Assembly: GCA_045636025.1 (NCBI GenBank)
Contig: JAZTWP010000001.1
Span: forward strand, 1-64,000
Length of the DNA: 64,000 bases
Reading direction: 5' to 3'
DNA from: UBA1081 sp045636025
GTDB lineage: Bacteria; Bacillota; Clostridia; Oscillospirales; Acutalibacteraceae
Shown here: one piece after another, positions 42,297-51,045 of the stretch
Layout of the letters: every line of letters starts with the position of its first letter
Position numbering within the stretch: the first letter of the stretch is position 1
The notes under the pieces: generated by a model
The model's database searches: none
What the model was told of the DNA's origin: nothing
What the model saw: the letters and a program-made list of their open reading frames with translations, nothing else
Translations under genes and position numbers: made by a program

Positions 42297-42375
42297 ATTT
42301 ATCACCAGTATTATAATATCATAATTGCAGTAAAATTCAAATGTTTTTTTTGTTTTATTATAATAAATTTTATTC

Positions 42376-42404
42376 TTGCACAATTCGCGAAGATGTATTA
42401 TAAT
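42376..42404 (+). promoter_or_regulatory. Promoter of the ceramidase-like gene
   Basis: TTGCAC (42376-42381), 17-bp spacer, TATAAT (42399-42404), then GAGGTG before the ATG at 42436. Confidence 0.7.
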
Positions 42405-42435
42405 GTCATTATAAATTAACAGAGGTGATTCTTTT

Positions 42436-43857
42436 ATGTCAATAGCAGATCTTGCAGCATCAGCTGTCAAAGCTGTTTCAAAAAAAAGTGCAAAATCTCT
42501 TAAGCGAAAAATGACAGCTCCTGAGATTGCTACTCATAATGTATATAAATTTGAATCAGAAAAATATAGTGTAGGCTTTGCCTGCAGAGCAGTTATGCCT
42601 GATGATATGGACAAAAAAGTCTATTGGATTGCAGGACACGGACCCGGTAAAAAAATTGAAGGTGTTCACGATCCAATCACTGTAAGTGCAATGTGGATTG
42701 GTTGCGGTGATAATGGCGGAATAATGATGATAAGTGCCGATATTATTGGACTTACAAGAGTTGAGGTTGCTAAAGTCCGCGATATGTTCTCGGATTATTC
42801 AAAAAAGATTGGTTGCAAGAGTCTTAATATCTGTTGTACACACAATCATGCTGGTTTTGATACTGTCGGCTACTGGGGTAAGTTACCTAAAACAGGCAAA
42901 GATCCTTCTTATATGAATAATCTTCTCAATTCAATCGTCGAGATTTCAATAGAAGCATATGAAAACAGACAGACAGGTGATTTGTTTATTGGTACATTGA
43001 ATGTACCTGAAGCTCAGTTTGATAAAAGAGAACCCATTGTCCTTCACGATGTTCTCACAAGACTCAGATTTGTTCCTGATAACGGAAGTAAAGAAACATG
43101 GTTCCTAAACTATGCAGCTCATCCTAATACACTTGGCGGCAGTAACAGACATGTCAGTGCAGACTATCCTTATTATCTCAGAAAAACAATTTATGAGAAT
43201 AAGGATGTTAATGTACTTTTCGGTATCGGTGCTATCGGTGCAGTTGACCCCGGTGATTTCTGCGAAGATAAAGAAGAACGTACTCGTCTTCAGGGTGAAT
43301 GCCTCGGCAATGCTGCTCTCAGAATTGAAAATGATGAAAAGCTTGATTGCAAGATTTCTGTTCTTCGTCAACCTTTCTATTTCCCTGTTGATAACGGAGT
43401 GCTTGCATTTCTTGCTATGCTTAATGTTATGAGTTCAAAGAGATATCCTTGTGAAAAAGGTGATCTTGGTCTTGCGCTCAAGTCTGAAATGACTTATATC
43501 AAAATTGGCAAACAGAAGATTCTTCTTCTTCCGGGAGAAAGCTTCCCTGAAACAGTTTACGGTGGTTATGATACTGCTGAAAAGTCTGCAACTGGTAATG
43601 GTCCTGAAATCAATCCTACACCTCTTGTAAAAATTGCTAAAGATGAAAATCTTCTTGTTTTTGGCGTTACAAACGATATGACCGGTTATGTTGTGCCTCC
43701 CAATGATTTTACATTACATAAGACTCAGGCATATCTCAGCAACGGCAGAGACCGTTTTGACAGAAGTCATTACCATGAAACAAATTCACTAGGCTTCAAT
43801 GCATCAAAAACAATTGCTGATAATTTTGAATATATGGTTAAAACAATGGGTGAGTAA
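42436..43857 (+). CDS. Neutral/alkaline ceramidase-like hydrolase
   Basis: The 473-residue protein resembles the N-terminal catalytic domain of neutral ceramidases. It has VGFACRAVMPDD near residue 49, ISADIIGLTRVEVAKVRD (~105), CCTHNHAGFDTVGYWG (~138, metal-binding HNH), NYAAHPNTLGGSNRHVSADYPYYLR (~225) and LLPGESFPETVYGG. These are Zn amidohydrolases acting on N-acyl lipids. There is no signal peptide, unlike secreted homologues, so it is cytoplasmic or leaves by another route. Many Clostridia carry such homologues of unknown substrate. A hairpin terminator follows. Confidence 0.75.
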   Translation: MSIADLAASAVKAVSKKSAKSLKRKMTAPEIATHNVYKFESEKYSVGFACRAVMPDDMDKKVYWIAGHGPGKKIEGVHDPITVSAMWIGCGDNGGIMMISADIIGLTRVEVAKVRDMFSDYSKKIGCKSLNICCTHNHAGFDTVGYWGKLPKTGKDPSYMNNLLNSIVEISIEAYENRQTGDLFIGTLNVPEAQFDKREPIVLHDVLTRLRFVPDNGSKETWFLNYAAHPNTLGGSNRHVSADYPYYLRKTIYENKDVNVLFGIGAIGAVDPGDFCEDKEERTRLQGECLGNAALRIENDEKLDCKISVLRQPFYFPVDNGVLAFLAMLNVMSSKRYPCEKGDLGLALKSEMTYIKIGKQKILLLPGESFPETVYGGYDTAEKSATGNGPEINPTPLVKIAKDENLLVFGVTNDMTGYVVPPNDFTLHKTQAYLSNGRDRFDRSHYHETNSLGFNASKTIADNFEYMVKTMGE

Positions 43858-43871
43858 CTCTGGAAATTTAT

Positions 43872-43902
43872 AGAGAGAAGAAATTTCTTCTCTCTTTTTT
43901 TT
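43872..43902 (+). terminator. Terminator of the ceramidase-like gene
   Basis: A perfect palindrome AGAGAGAAGAAA/TTTCTTCTCTCT followed by a long T-run. Confidence 0.85.
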
Positions 43903-43910
43903 ATCTAAAA

Positions 43911-43933
43911 AAGCCGCTCGTAAAGAGCGACTT
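43911..43933 (-). terminator. Terminator of the beta-helix gene
   Basis: Minus-strand stem GTCGCTC/GAGCGGC (one G-U pair), loop TTTAC, then TTTTTT. Confidence 0.75.
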
Positions 43934-43949
43934 TAATCTGAATTCAATA

Positions 43950-45575
43950 TCAATCGAACAAATTCATAATTTCATGAACAAGTGTTTCAAAAAGATTTTT
44001 GATAAATCTGATAATTCTTTCAACTGTTGTTTCTGCTGTATATTCTGCGTCAACACCGTTACCGCCATAACAACCGATGTTGTTGCTTGTAATTGGGTTG
44101 CCGAAGAAGTCTGTTGTGAGACCATCGTCAATTTTTATGCCGGCACCGATGAGAGGAGAGTCTTTTGAAAGTACAAAGCTGAGGATTTCATCTGTGTCTG
44201 TACCTGCAAAACCGGGAATTGTGTTTATTGAGTTTGTTGCAACAAGAGGTGAAAGTGCGTTGTAGAAGCAATTATTTGTGATTTTGTTGCCTCTGAAGAT
44301 GTTATCGGCATCATATGCAAAAGTTTCATAATCGTTCATAACAAAGATATTGTTGGCTACGATTGAGTTATACATATTCTTGAGATGGAATGAGGCAGAA
44401 TTTATGATTGTGTTGTTATAGAAATTGAGTTCATGTTCGCCTGCAGAGCCGACAGCAGTAGTGCTTCTGCCTCCGTTGTCGTTGATTGAGAGACAGTAAC
44501 GAACAGTGTTGCCGTGATGACCGCTGTAATTAGGGTTGTTACAGACAAATCTCATATTGTCATGAGAGTAGATATACTGATAGGTACAGTTGTGTGAATA
44601 TGAGTCGAAGTCAACAGTCATGCCGTCACCGTAGTTTTTCTGACCTGCAATTTCGCAATACTGAACAGTACTGTTTACACTGCCCCAGAACCAACAAGCT
44701 GCAGTAAAGAACTGAATTTCACCGTTTTCATCAAGACCTTCACCCTGACAAGTGTCGATCATACGGCAGTTTGTAACGAGCGCACCGTCGCATATGCCGA
44801 TGAGTATAGCTTCAGCATCCATATCGTGAAGGTAACAATCTGTGATAAGAAGACCTTCGTTGAATACAGGATCAATATCTTTTTCATCTTCTACCCATGC
44901 GTTGCCTTCCTCATTCCAGGAGCCCCAGATTATGAAGCCATTAGCAATGTTATCAACTTCACAATTGCTGATTGTGAGATCATTTACAGGGTATCTTGAT
45001 GCTTTAGGGAATGACTTTACCATAACAGCAGCTCTTGCAACAGCTGCACCGCTCTGACAATCTGAACGACCTGTTACTTTTCCGTTAGGCATATCGTGGA
45101 AATAAATATTATCAAGAGTGATTCCTTCTGATGTTTTGTTTTTTGTATTTATCCATATGCCGCCACCGTTAGGAGCAGTGATTTCAAGATCTGAAATTGT
45201 GATATATGAACTGTCTACAAGTGTTATAACTTCAGTAGGTAAGTCAGTACGGAGACTTGCAGCTTCGCCTTCACCATATGATGAAATGATAATGGGATTT
45301 TCTTTTGTACCCTGCCAATCAGTGATTACTATCGGGTCTGAATATGTACCGCCGTTTCTGAAAAGGAAAGTGTCGCCAGGGTTAACGCTTTCAAGTCTAA
45401 GGCCGTAAATAGTTTTTACAGCATCTTCGGGACTCATTGCGCTGTTTTCATCATTACCGTTTATTGAGTCTATGTAGTATGTCTTTGCTGTGTTTGCAAA
45501 AGATAAAATACTCATACAGCCAAAAAGAATACTGATAGTAAGTACAATGCTTAATAATTTGAATGATTTTTTCAT
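43950..45575 (-). CDS. Secreted right-handed beta-helix protein with amphipathic C-terminal tail
   Basis: The 541-residue protein has a signal peptide ending near SILSFA and YYIDSINGNDENSAMSPEDAVKT, the usual entry of parallel-beta-helix polysaccharide-active proteins. Many short repeats follow, of type ITISDLEITAPNGGGIWI, LTISNCEVDNIANGFII and VRYCLSINDNGG. It probably binds or cleaves a polysaccharide outside the cell; no catalytic set can be assigned. The last 25 residues (VERIIRFIKNLFETLV..) form an amphipathic helix almost identical to the tail of the Cys-rich protein at the left edge. AAAGGAG precedes the start. Confidence 0.82.
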   Translation of the reverse strand: MKKSFKLLSIVLTISILFGCMSILSFANTAKTYYIDSINGNDENSAMSPEDAVKTIYGLRLESVNPGDTFLFRNGGTYSDPIVITDWQGTKENPIIISSYGEGEAASLRTDLPTEVITLVDSSYITISDLEITAPNGGGIWINTKNKTSEGITLDNIYFHDMPNGKVTGRSDCQSGAAVARAAVMVKSFPKASRYPVNDLTISNCEVDNIANGFIIWGSWNEEGNAWVEDEKDIDPVFNEGLLITDCYLHDMDAEAILIGICDGALVTNCRMIDTCQGEGLDENGEIQFFTAACWFWGSVNSTVQYCEIAGQKNYGDGMTVDFDSYSHNCTYQYIYSHDNMRFVCNNPNYSGHHGNTVRYCLSINDNGGRSTTAVGSAGEHELNFYNNTIINSASFHLKNMYNSIVANNIFVMNDYETFAYDADNIFRGNKITNNCFYNALSPLVATNSINTIPGFAGTDTDEILSFVLSKDSPLIGAGIKIDDGLTTDFFGNPITSNNIGCYGGNGVDAEYTAETTVERIIRFIKNLFETLVHEIMNLFD

Positions 45576-45691
45576 TTTGATTTCTCCTTTCGGAATCTTC
45601 TTGCATATATATTATCACTTAAACAATTAATAATCAATATAAATTACCCAAATTTAAATTATAGTAATCTTAAAAAAATTAAATAAAACTC

Positions 45692-45719
45692 TTGACAAAT
45701 TAACTTTTTGTGCTATAAT
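45692..45719 (+). promoter_or_regulatory. Promoter of the tRNA pair
   Basis: TTGACA (45692-45697), 16-bp spacer, TATAAT (45714-45719), 19 bp before the first tRNA. Confidence 0.8.
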
Positions 45720-45738
45720 AATTTAGCAACAGAGATTT

Positions 45739-45815
45739 GGACCATTAGCTCAGTTGGTTAGAGCAACCGGCTCATAACCGGTTGGTCCGGGGTTCGAGTC
45801 CCTGATGGTCCACCA
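45739..45815 (+). tRNA. tRNA with CAU anticodon, probably tRNA-Ile2
   Basis: Acceptor stem GGACCAT/ATGGTCC, anticodon loop CTCATAA and encoded CCA. The CGGCTCATAACCG anticodon arm resembles lysidine-modified tRNA-Ile2 more than elongator or initiator Met; the distinction is inferred. Confidence 0.85.
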
Positions 45816-45823
45816 ATAATTAT

Positions 45824-45899
45824 AGGGGTATAGCTCAGTTGGTAGAGCAGCGGTCTCCAAAACCGCGTGCCGAGGGTTCGAGCCCTTCTGCCCCTGCCA
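45824..45899 (+). tRNA. tRNA-Trp(CCA)
   Basis: Acceptor stem AGGGGTA/TGCCCCT, anticodon loop CTCCAAA, G discriminator and encoded CCA, 8 bp after the preceding tRNA. Confidence 0.95.
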
Positions 45900-45905
45900 T
45901 AAAGA

Positions 45906-45936
45906 AACAGTTCTGAATAATCAGAGCTGTTTTTTA
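45906..45936 (+). terminator. Terminator of the tRNA pair
   Basis: AACAGTTCTGA/TCAGAGCTGTT with an ATAA loop and T-run, directly after tRNA-Trp. Confidence 0.8.
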
Positions 45937-45960
45937 TTGTTTAATTATGACTTTATTTCA

Positions 45961-46229
45961 GAGTTGAAGAAGATAATTAAGTCTTTGCCCTGGGATGAAG
46001 CAAGAGCGCTTGAAAATGATATAGAAACACTTGATTAAATAAGAGCAATGGCAGAAACTGCGGCGGCAGGGGAGACCAGGGCACAGCTTATCAAGGAAAA
46101 TCATAATCTGCGTGTTGCAAATGCGTTGCTTAAAAAGAGCTGCAGCTTACACAATGCAAAATGATATCATTTGATAATGCCAAGGAAATAGCAAAATATC
46201 TGACAACAGAATACAGCTCTGAATATTGA
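45961..46229 (+). pseudogene. Decayed fragment of a foreign gene beside tRNA-Trp
   Basis: Conceptual translation gives ELKKIIKSLPWDEARALEN then a stop, then AMAETAAAGETRAQLIKEN..LRVANALLKK in a second open stretch. A further frame change follows to MISFDNAKEIAKYLTTEYS ending at 46227-46229. The pieces look like one helical, phage- or plasmid-type protein broken by a stop and a frameshift. The GC-rich middle (around 46050-46082) contrasts with its surroundings. No family is identified. It sits just downstream of a tRNA, a usual integration site. Confidence 0.5.
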
Positions 46230-46270
46230 GTACAGCGCAGATTTTGAAAAATCTGCGCTGTACTTTTTTA
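46230..46270. terminator. Strong bidirectional terminator
   Basis: A long perfect hairpin GTACAGCGCAGATTT/AAATCTGCGCTGTAC followed by a T-run. It ends the minus-strand surface-polysaccharide/lipoprotein region. Confidence 0.85.
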
Positions 46271-47089
46271 TTCTGTAAAACCGTTATTAAATGTAATTGT
46301 ATTGAGTATTTCAACAGATGTTTTATCAACAGTTGAACCTGCTACGGAAAAATCTGTAAGATTAATTGTTACAGTATAGAACCAAGTACCGTTGATAATC
46401 TTTCCGCTTTCATCTATAGTGACATTTACATATGCATTTTTGTATGTCATAGAAATATTTTCATCTGAAATTTCAAGGGGGAGTCCTGAATCAGATAATT
46501 GCCCCATAACTGAGCTTAAATCACCGATTACAGAAATAGCATGACCTACGCTTCCGCTGTTTATATCAGTATTTACTGTGTCAGTCTGTTCATTCATCGT
46601 GAGTTTCAATGATTTTTTTGTACCATTAGTTTTTAACTCGGCAGTTTTTACATCACTTTCGGACATATTTGCATATCCGCCTGTGATTCCGTTAAATTCA
46701 GTAGAATTAGCAGAAACTACAGTAGAAATAACAGGTTTTACCATTTTAATAATGCTGTTTGCGAAACCTGATCCGTCATTGATTATAATATCATTGAGAG
46801 AAATTTTCTGAACTGAAACAACTGATGATGTAGTCATTTTTGCGGCATTTATATATGTATTAATTATTTCAACTTTACTCAGAGGTGCTTCAACTTGAGA
46901 GCTTGTATTATCAGGCGTCTGAATTGCCTGATTTGTAGTATTATCCGCATTATTTGAAGCTGTTGATTGTGTTGATGCAGTTGTGATCTGATGTGCATTG
47001 TCAGTATTTGAATCTGCAGGTGTGCTTTTGCAACCGCTAAATGTCAGGATAATCAAAATCCAGAATACAACTGACAAAATTTTTATCAT
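46268..47089 (-). CDS. Putative lipoprotein of unknown function
   Basis: The 273-residue protein has a lipoprotein signal (ILIILTFSGCKST, lipobox Cys at residue 20). A Ser/Thr/Asn/Gln-rich linker (~21-70) and a domain of about 200 residues rich in beta strands follow, with repeated 'T-V-x-I' patterns. It is probably anchored to the outer face of the membrane. No named domain was recognised. GGAGG precedes the ATG. It follows ung by 21 bp and may share its transcript. Confidence 0.8.
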   Translation of the reverse strand: MIKILSVVFWILIILTFSGCKSTPADSNTDNAHQITTASTQSTASNNADNTTNQAIQTPDNTSSQVEAPLSKVEIINTYINAAKMTTSSVVSVQKISLNDIIINDGSGFANSIIKMVKPVISTVVSANSTEFNGITGGYANMSESDVKTAELKTNGTKKSLKLTMNEQTDTVNTDINSGSVGHAISVIGDLSSVMGQLSDSGLPLEISDENISMTYKNAYVNVTIDESGKIINGTWFYTVTINLTDFSVAGSTVDKTSVEILNTITFNNGFTE

Positions 47090-47110
47090 TTTTTACGCCT
47101 CCGAAAAATT

Positions 47111-47776
47111 TCAATCCAATTTCCAGTTAACAGGATCATCTGCAAGGAATTCATTTGTTTTAGAAAATGGTCTGCTACCGTAAAATCCGTTATATGCCGA
47201 AAGCGGACTTGGATGTGCTGCTTCAAGTATAAAGTGATTTGGATTTGTTATGAGTTTTTTCTTATCTCTTGCAAATCTGCCCCAAAGAATAAAAACGATA
47301 GGTTTTTCTCTTTTGTTAAGCAATTCAATTATTCTGTCGGTAAAAATCTCCCAACCGAGTCCGCGGTGACTTGCCGCTTCGCCGCCACGTACTGTAAGAA
47401 CTGTATTTAGAAGTAGAACACCGTTCACTGCCCATTTTGTAAGGTCTCCGCTTTTAGGAATCGGATAGCCGAGGTCTGAATTATATTCTTTGAATATGTT
47501 GACAAGTGACGGGGGAGGCTGAATGCCGTCTTTTACGGAAAATGAAAGTCCGTGTGCCTGCCCAGGTCCGTGGTATGGATCCTGACCGAGAATTACAGCC
47601 TTTACTGCATTGTAATCAGTTATTTTTAATGCATTAAAAATGTCATACATATCAGGATATACAGGGTAAGTAGGATTCTTATATTCTTTTGCAAGAAAGT
47701 TTCTTATTCTCAGATAATATTCTTTTTCAAATTCACCTGATAAAATATCATCCCAGGTATTATTAAAGCTTACCAT
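47111..47776 (-). CDS. ung: Uracil-DNA glycosylase
   Basis: The 221-residue family-1 enzyme has VILGQDPYHGPGQAHGLSFS (catalytic Asp and water-activating loop, ~residue 62), VLLLNTVLTVRGGEAASHRGLGWE, FILWGRFARDKK and AAHPSPLSAYNGF (His of the Leu/His intercalation loop). It removes uracil from DNA in base excision repair. AAGGTT precedes the ATG. Confidence 0.97.
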   Translation of the reverse strand: MVSFNNTWDDILSGEFEKEYYLRIRNFLAKEYKNPTYPVYPDMYDIFNALKITDYNAVKAVILGQDPYHGPGQAHGLSFSVKDGIQPPPSLVNIFKEYNSDLGYPIPKSGDLTKWAVNGVLLLNTVLTVRGGEAASHRGLGWEIFTDRIIELLNKREKPIVFILWGRFARDKKKLITNPNHFILEAAHPSPLSAYNGFYGSRPFSKTNEFLADDPVNWKLD

Positions 47777-47797
47777 TTGTATAACCTTCTTTCAGAT

Positions 47798-48652
47798 TCA
47801 GAATTCAACAACTGTAATTTCAGGGCAATTGAAAAGTCTCGGGATATTGTTGTATCCGTCAAACCCTGAACTTATAATGAGTTTTATATTGCCGATATCA
47901 TATTCACCTTTATCATACTTTGGTAAAAAACCTTGTTCAGGTGCTATAACCCCACCAATGAAAGGCAATCTCCATAATCCGCCGTGTGTATGTCCGCTCA
48001 GTACATAATCAATATCCCAGAGTGCAGCATTGCCGTAAATAAAACTGTCAGGTCTGTGGCACAGAAGAATCTTTATTCTGTCTGTTTCTGTAAAATCAGC
48101 AAGGAATTTGTACGTAGTGCAATTCTGCCACTCTTCATCAGGTACATATTGCTGATTGAATGCATAATCAAACATACCGCCGAGACGGATTTTTTTGTAA
48201 TTGATTTCTAAATCAACATATTCCTCTTCAAGAATCACACAACCCGTTTCCTCAATTAGTTTGGAGATATTATCTCCGTTCATATTTATGTAATTAAGGT
48301 CGTGATTACCGTATGAATAATATGTTGGACTAATACTGTTCAGTTTTTCAAGTAATCCAATAAATTCAATATTATCTTCCTCGGTGTTATTTTCATCAAT
48401 AAAATCGCCCGCAAGACAAATAACGTCAGGATTGATTTCTGATATCTTCTCAATCAATCTAGAATTGTTTTCGTCGAATTTTTTGCCGTGTAAATCTGAA
48501 ATCAATACAATACGGATTCGGTCAGAAAAATCATCAGCGTAATAATATGTTTTTGTGACAAAGAGGCAATTAGATATGATAACAGACAGCAACAAAAAAA
48601 TTGCTGCTGCCGATATAGAAATTAATATTTTGTATTTCTTTTTAAGTTTCAT
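47798..48652 (-). CDS. Membrane-anchored metallophosphoesterase (YkuE/YaeI-like)
   Basis: The 284-residue protein has an N-terminal membrane helix (~8-30), then the calcineurin-like metal motifs ISDLHGKKF (D..H), AGDFIDENN, YGNHDLNY (GNHD), LCHRPDS and LSGHTHGGLWRLP. It faces the outside and may hydrolyse a lipid-linked phosphate or diphosphate. The ATG at 48652 lies 2 bases after the stop of the CMP-sugar synthetase gene, indicating translational coupling. Role in the polysaccharide pathway is inferred from this. Confidence 0.88.
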   Translation of the reverse strand: MKLKKKYKILISISAAAIFLLLSVIISNCLFVTKTYYYADDFSDRIRIVLISDLHGKKFDENNSRLIEKISEINPDVICLAGDFIDENNTEEDNIEFIGLLEKLNSISPTYYSYGNHDLNYINMNGDNISKLIEETGCVILEEEYVDLEINYKKIRLGGMFDYAFNQQYVPDEEWQNCTTYKFLADFTETDRIKILLCHRPDSFIYGNAALWDIDYVLSGHTHGGLWRLPFIGGVIAPEQGFLPKYDKGEYDIGNIKLIISSGFDGYNNIPRLFNCPEITVVEF

Positions 48653-48654
48653 AA

Positions 48655-49392
48655 TCAATCTGCAAGATTGTTATCAATCATATATCTCTCAACCTGAACA
48701 CGGTCTTTTGGTGTATCAACAGAAAGAGATTTGCAATGTGCATTGATATAATAACATTCTTTGCGGTTTTCGATGAATCTGAATGAATCATTTTCTTCGA
48801 TTTTCTCAATTGGTCCGCGAGGAGTGTTGTGATAATACTCCAGAGCTTCAGGTGTGAATGCACCAACACCGACAAACTTCTGATATGTGTAATTCATTTC
48901 ACCCTTGGGAAATGGAATAGGAGAGCGTGAAATGAAAAGACAAATACCTTCCTTGTTAGTAACAATCTTAAGGTTGGTTGGATCAACAACTTCAACAGGA
49001 TTTGAGAAATCTGTCATAAGATTTGATACATAAAATCCGTCTTCAGGAATTGAATCAGGAATACATTTTACAATATCCTCCGCCTTGACGAGAGGCTCAT
49101 CACCGTTAACCATTACATAAAGGTCAGCAGGAATCTTCTTGTACACTTCGTAAAGACGCTCTGTTGCAGTTTCGCAGTCACTTGAAGTCATAATAACCTT
49201 TGCACCAAAACTTTCTGCAACTTCCTTGATTTCGTCGCTGTCAGTTGCAACATATACTTCGTCAAAGCATTCAACGTCTTTAGAATGCTTCCATACCCAA
49301 TATACCATAGGTTTGCCGCAGATAAGCGCCAAAGGCTTATTATTAAAACGTGTTGATTCACTTCTTGCAGGTATCATTCCGATAATTTTCAT
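48655..49392 (-). CDS. KdsB-like CMP-sugar cytidylyltransferase
   Basis: The 245-residue protein begins MIPARSESTRFNNKPLALICGKPMV, matching the KdsB motif (R-S-x-x-R-x-x-x-K-P-L). It has VATDSDEI, VMTSSDCETATERLYE-type sequence and VNGDEPLV. KdsB activates 3-deoxy-octulosonate (Kdo) with CTP; Kdo is a Gram-negative LPS sugar, so in this Gram-positive the substrate is probably another keto-deoxy acid or a capsule Kdo. No kdsA/kdsD or neu genes are in the window. Start overlaps the flippase stop by 4 bp (ATGA). Confidence 0.8.
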   Translation of the reverse strand: MKIIGMIPARSESTRFNNKPLALICGKPMVYWVWKHSKDVECFDEVYVATDSDEIKEVAESFGAKVIMTSSDCETATERLYEVYKKIPADLYVMVNGDEPLVKAEDIVKCIPDSIPEDGFYVSNLMTDFSNPVEVVDPTNLKIVTNKEGICLFISRSPIPFPKGEMNYTYQKFVGVGAFTPEALEYYHNTPRGPIEKIEENDSFRFIENRKECYYINAHCKSLSVDTPKDRVQVERYMIDNNLAD

Positions 49393-50942
49393 TTTGTTGA
49401 TCCTCTCTTTTTTTGTAATTTTATAAATATTTTTGATATAGGTTTATTTATTAATTCTTTTTCATAATTATTAAATATAATTAGATAATTTGATATTCCG
49501 TATACCACTGTGAAAATAATTATACCGGTTAATAAAGTAACTAAATTATTAAAATCAATATAATTAGAAAGGACTGCTGTTATAAGTGTTAATAATATCG
49601 GTATAAGAAAAATTGGTAACATGTTTTTCCAGAATTGAACAACGTCAAGCTTCATTTTTGTTTTATAGAATATATTCATTATCAGACCTTGACCTAAAAA
49701 TAATGCTACACCAGTAACCAAAGCAGCTCCTATAATACCCATTGAGTTTAACAATAACCATGTGCCGAGAATATTGATTAATGCAATTAATAAATATAAT
49801 AAAGAACGGAATTTATGCATATTTTTTGCTACCGTAATACTCAGAAAAACGCTCTGGATTAAAGGGACAACATTTGGAATCATCATAAGAATTGCAACAT
49901 AATATGCATCTTCATATCCATCTCCGGCATAAAAAGTCAGAAATGGTTTTCCGAATGAAATAAATCCTGAAACAAAGAGCATAATTATAAAACATTGCAA
50001 TCTTCCGATTTTTATTGCAACATCAGATAATTCCTTATCAGATACATTGCTGAATACCATTTTATTTATTTTTGGGCCAAGAAGGCTTGATATGCCGGTT
50101 GTGATACTTATGATTATATTATTAAATGTTGCACCAATGTTATACACAGCAACGCCTGCTGTAGAAAGTGAAGGAATTGCACCAATAAGAACTGTATCTG
50201 TTGCATTATAAAGCTGGGTGACAATATTTGCAACAAATATCCAGAATGAAAATCTTAAAATTTCTTTCAGAATACCTGTAGGTATATTTTTGAATACAGG
50301 TTTTATATGCATTGATTTTCTTACATATAAAACATATGAAATATTTATAACAATGCTCATTATCATACTCGATGTAACAAGTCCGATTGAAGCATAACCA
50401 AGATAAAGCATTAGTAAGTTAATCATGGGGGTTACACAAGTAGTCAAGATACTAGCAACCTGAATAAAAATAAACTTTTCATGCGAGTTTACAACAGATA
50501 TAAATGGTGATATTACAAATGAAACAGCCATGTTAACTACCATCATAAACACAAGAATTTTCATTCTTGATATTTCATCCGATGATAATGAATTACCATA
50601 AAAGAATCCAAGACAAAGAGTTAAAACTGTACCTATAATTAATGCAGCAAAACCGATAATTGTAAATATAACTGAAAACAGACCGAATATTTTTTGTTCA
50701 GCCTCTTTTCCTTCTTCAGTTCTGCTTTTTATCAGATATCGTGTCATTGCTGAACCGATACCCAATGACATCAATGAAACATAGCTTGTGACACTTGATG
50801 CTAATTTATAAAGTCCGTATTCATCCTGACCTAACAACTCCAACATAATAGGAGTATAAAAAATCGGTATAAGATTGCCGACAATCAGATTTATGTAGTT
50901 CAGGATTATTCCGATTTTAAGTTGGTCTTTTATCTTTTTCAT
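49389..50942 (-). CDS. Wzx-type oligosaccharide flippase
   Basis: The 517-residue polytopic protein (about 12-14 hydrophobic spans) starts IGIILNYINLIVGNLIPIFYTPIML and resembles the MOP/PST flippases. It moves undecaprenyl-diphosphate-linked repeat units across the membrane, working with the EpsG/Wzy-type polymerase at 58534. AAGGATA precedes the ATG. Confidence 0.88.
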   Translation of the reverse strand: MKKIKDQLKIGIILNYINLIVGNLIPIFYTPIMLELLGQDEYGLYKLASSVTSYVSLMSLGIGSAMTRYLIKSRTEEGKEAEQKIFGLFSVIFTIIGFAALIIGTVLTLCLGFFYGNSLSSDEISRMKILVFMMVVNMAVSFVISPFISVVNSHEKFIFIQVASILTTCVTPMINLLMLYLGYASIGLVTSSMIMSIVINISYVLYVRKSMHIKPVFKNIPTGILKEILRFSFWIFVANIVTQLYNATDTVLIGAIPSLSTAGVAVYNIGATFNNIIISITTGISSLLGPKINKMVFSNVSDKELSDVAIKIGRLQCFIIMLFVSGFISFGKPFLTFYAGDGYEDAYYVAILMMIPNVVPLIQSVFLSITVAKNMHKFRSLLYLLIALINILGTWLLLNSMGIIGAALVTGVALFLGQGLIMNIFYKTKMKLDVVQFWKNMLPIFLIPILLTLITAVLSNYIDFNNLVTLLTGIIIFTVVYGISNYLIIFNNYEKELINKPISKIFIKLQKKRGSTK

Positions 50943-50951
50943 TTTATATCC

Positions 50952-51034
50952 TTAAAACAATGAATCAAAATCTACTCTTGGAAAAACTTCAAGCTTTCCG
51001 CCACGAGTTGCATTTTTAAAACATACGTTGATGA
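50952..51034 (-). pseudogene. C-terminal fragment of a DUF115-family gene
   Basis: In the minus frame this stretch ends KNATRGGKLEVFPRVDFD followed by SLF and a stop. It is nearly identical to the last ~20 residues of the intact DUF115 protein encoded at 51611, both in protein and DNA. About 26 codons remain, without a start. It is a leftover of a duplication or recombination in the polysaccharide cluster. Confidence 0.8.
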
Positions 51035-51045
51035 TTTGTTGTGAT

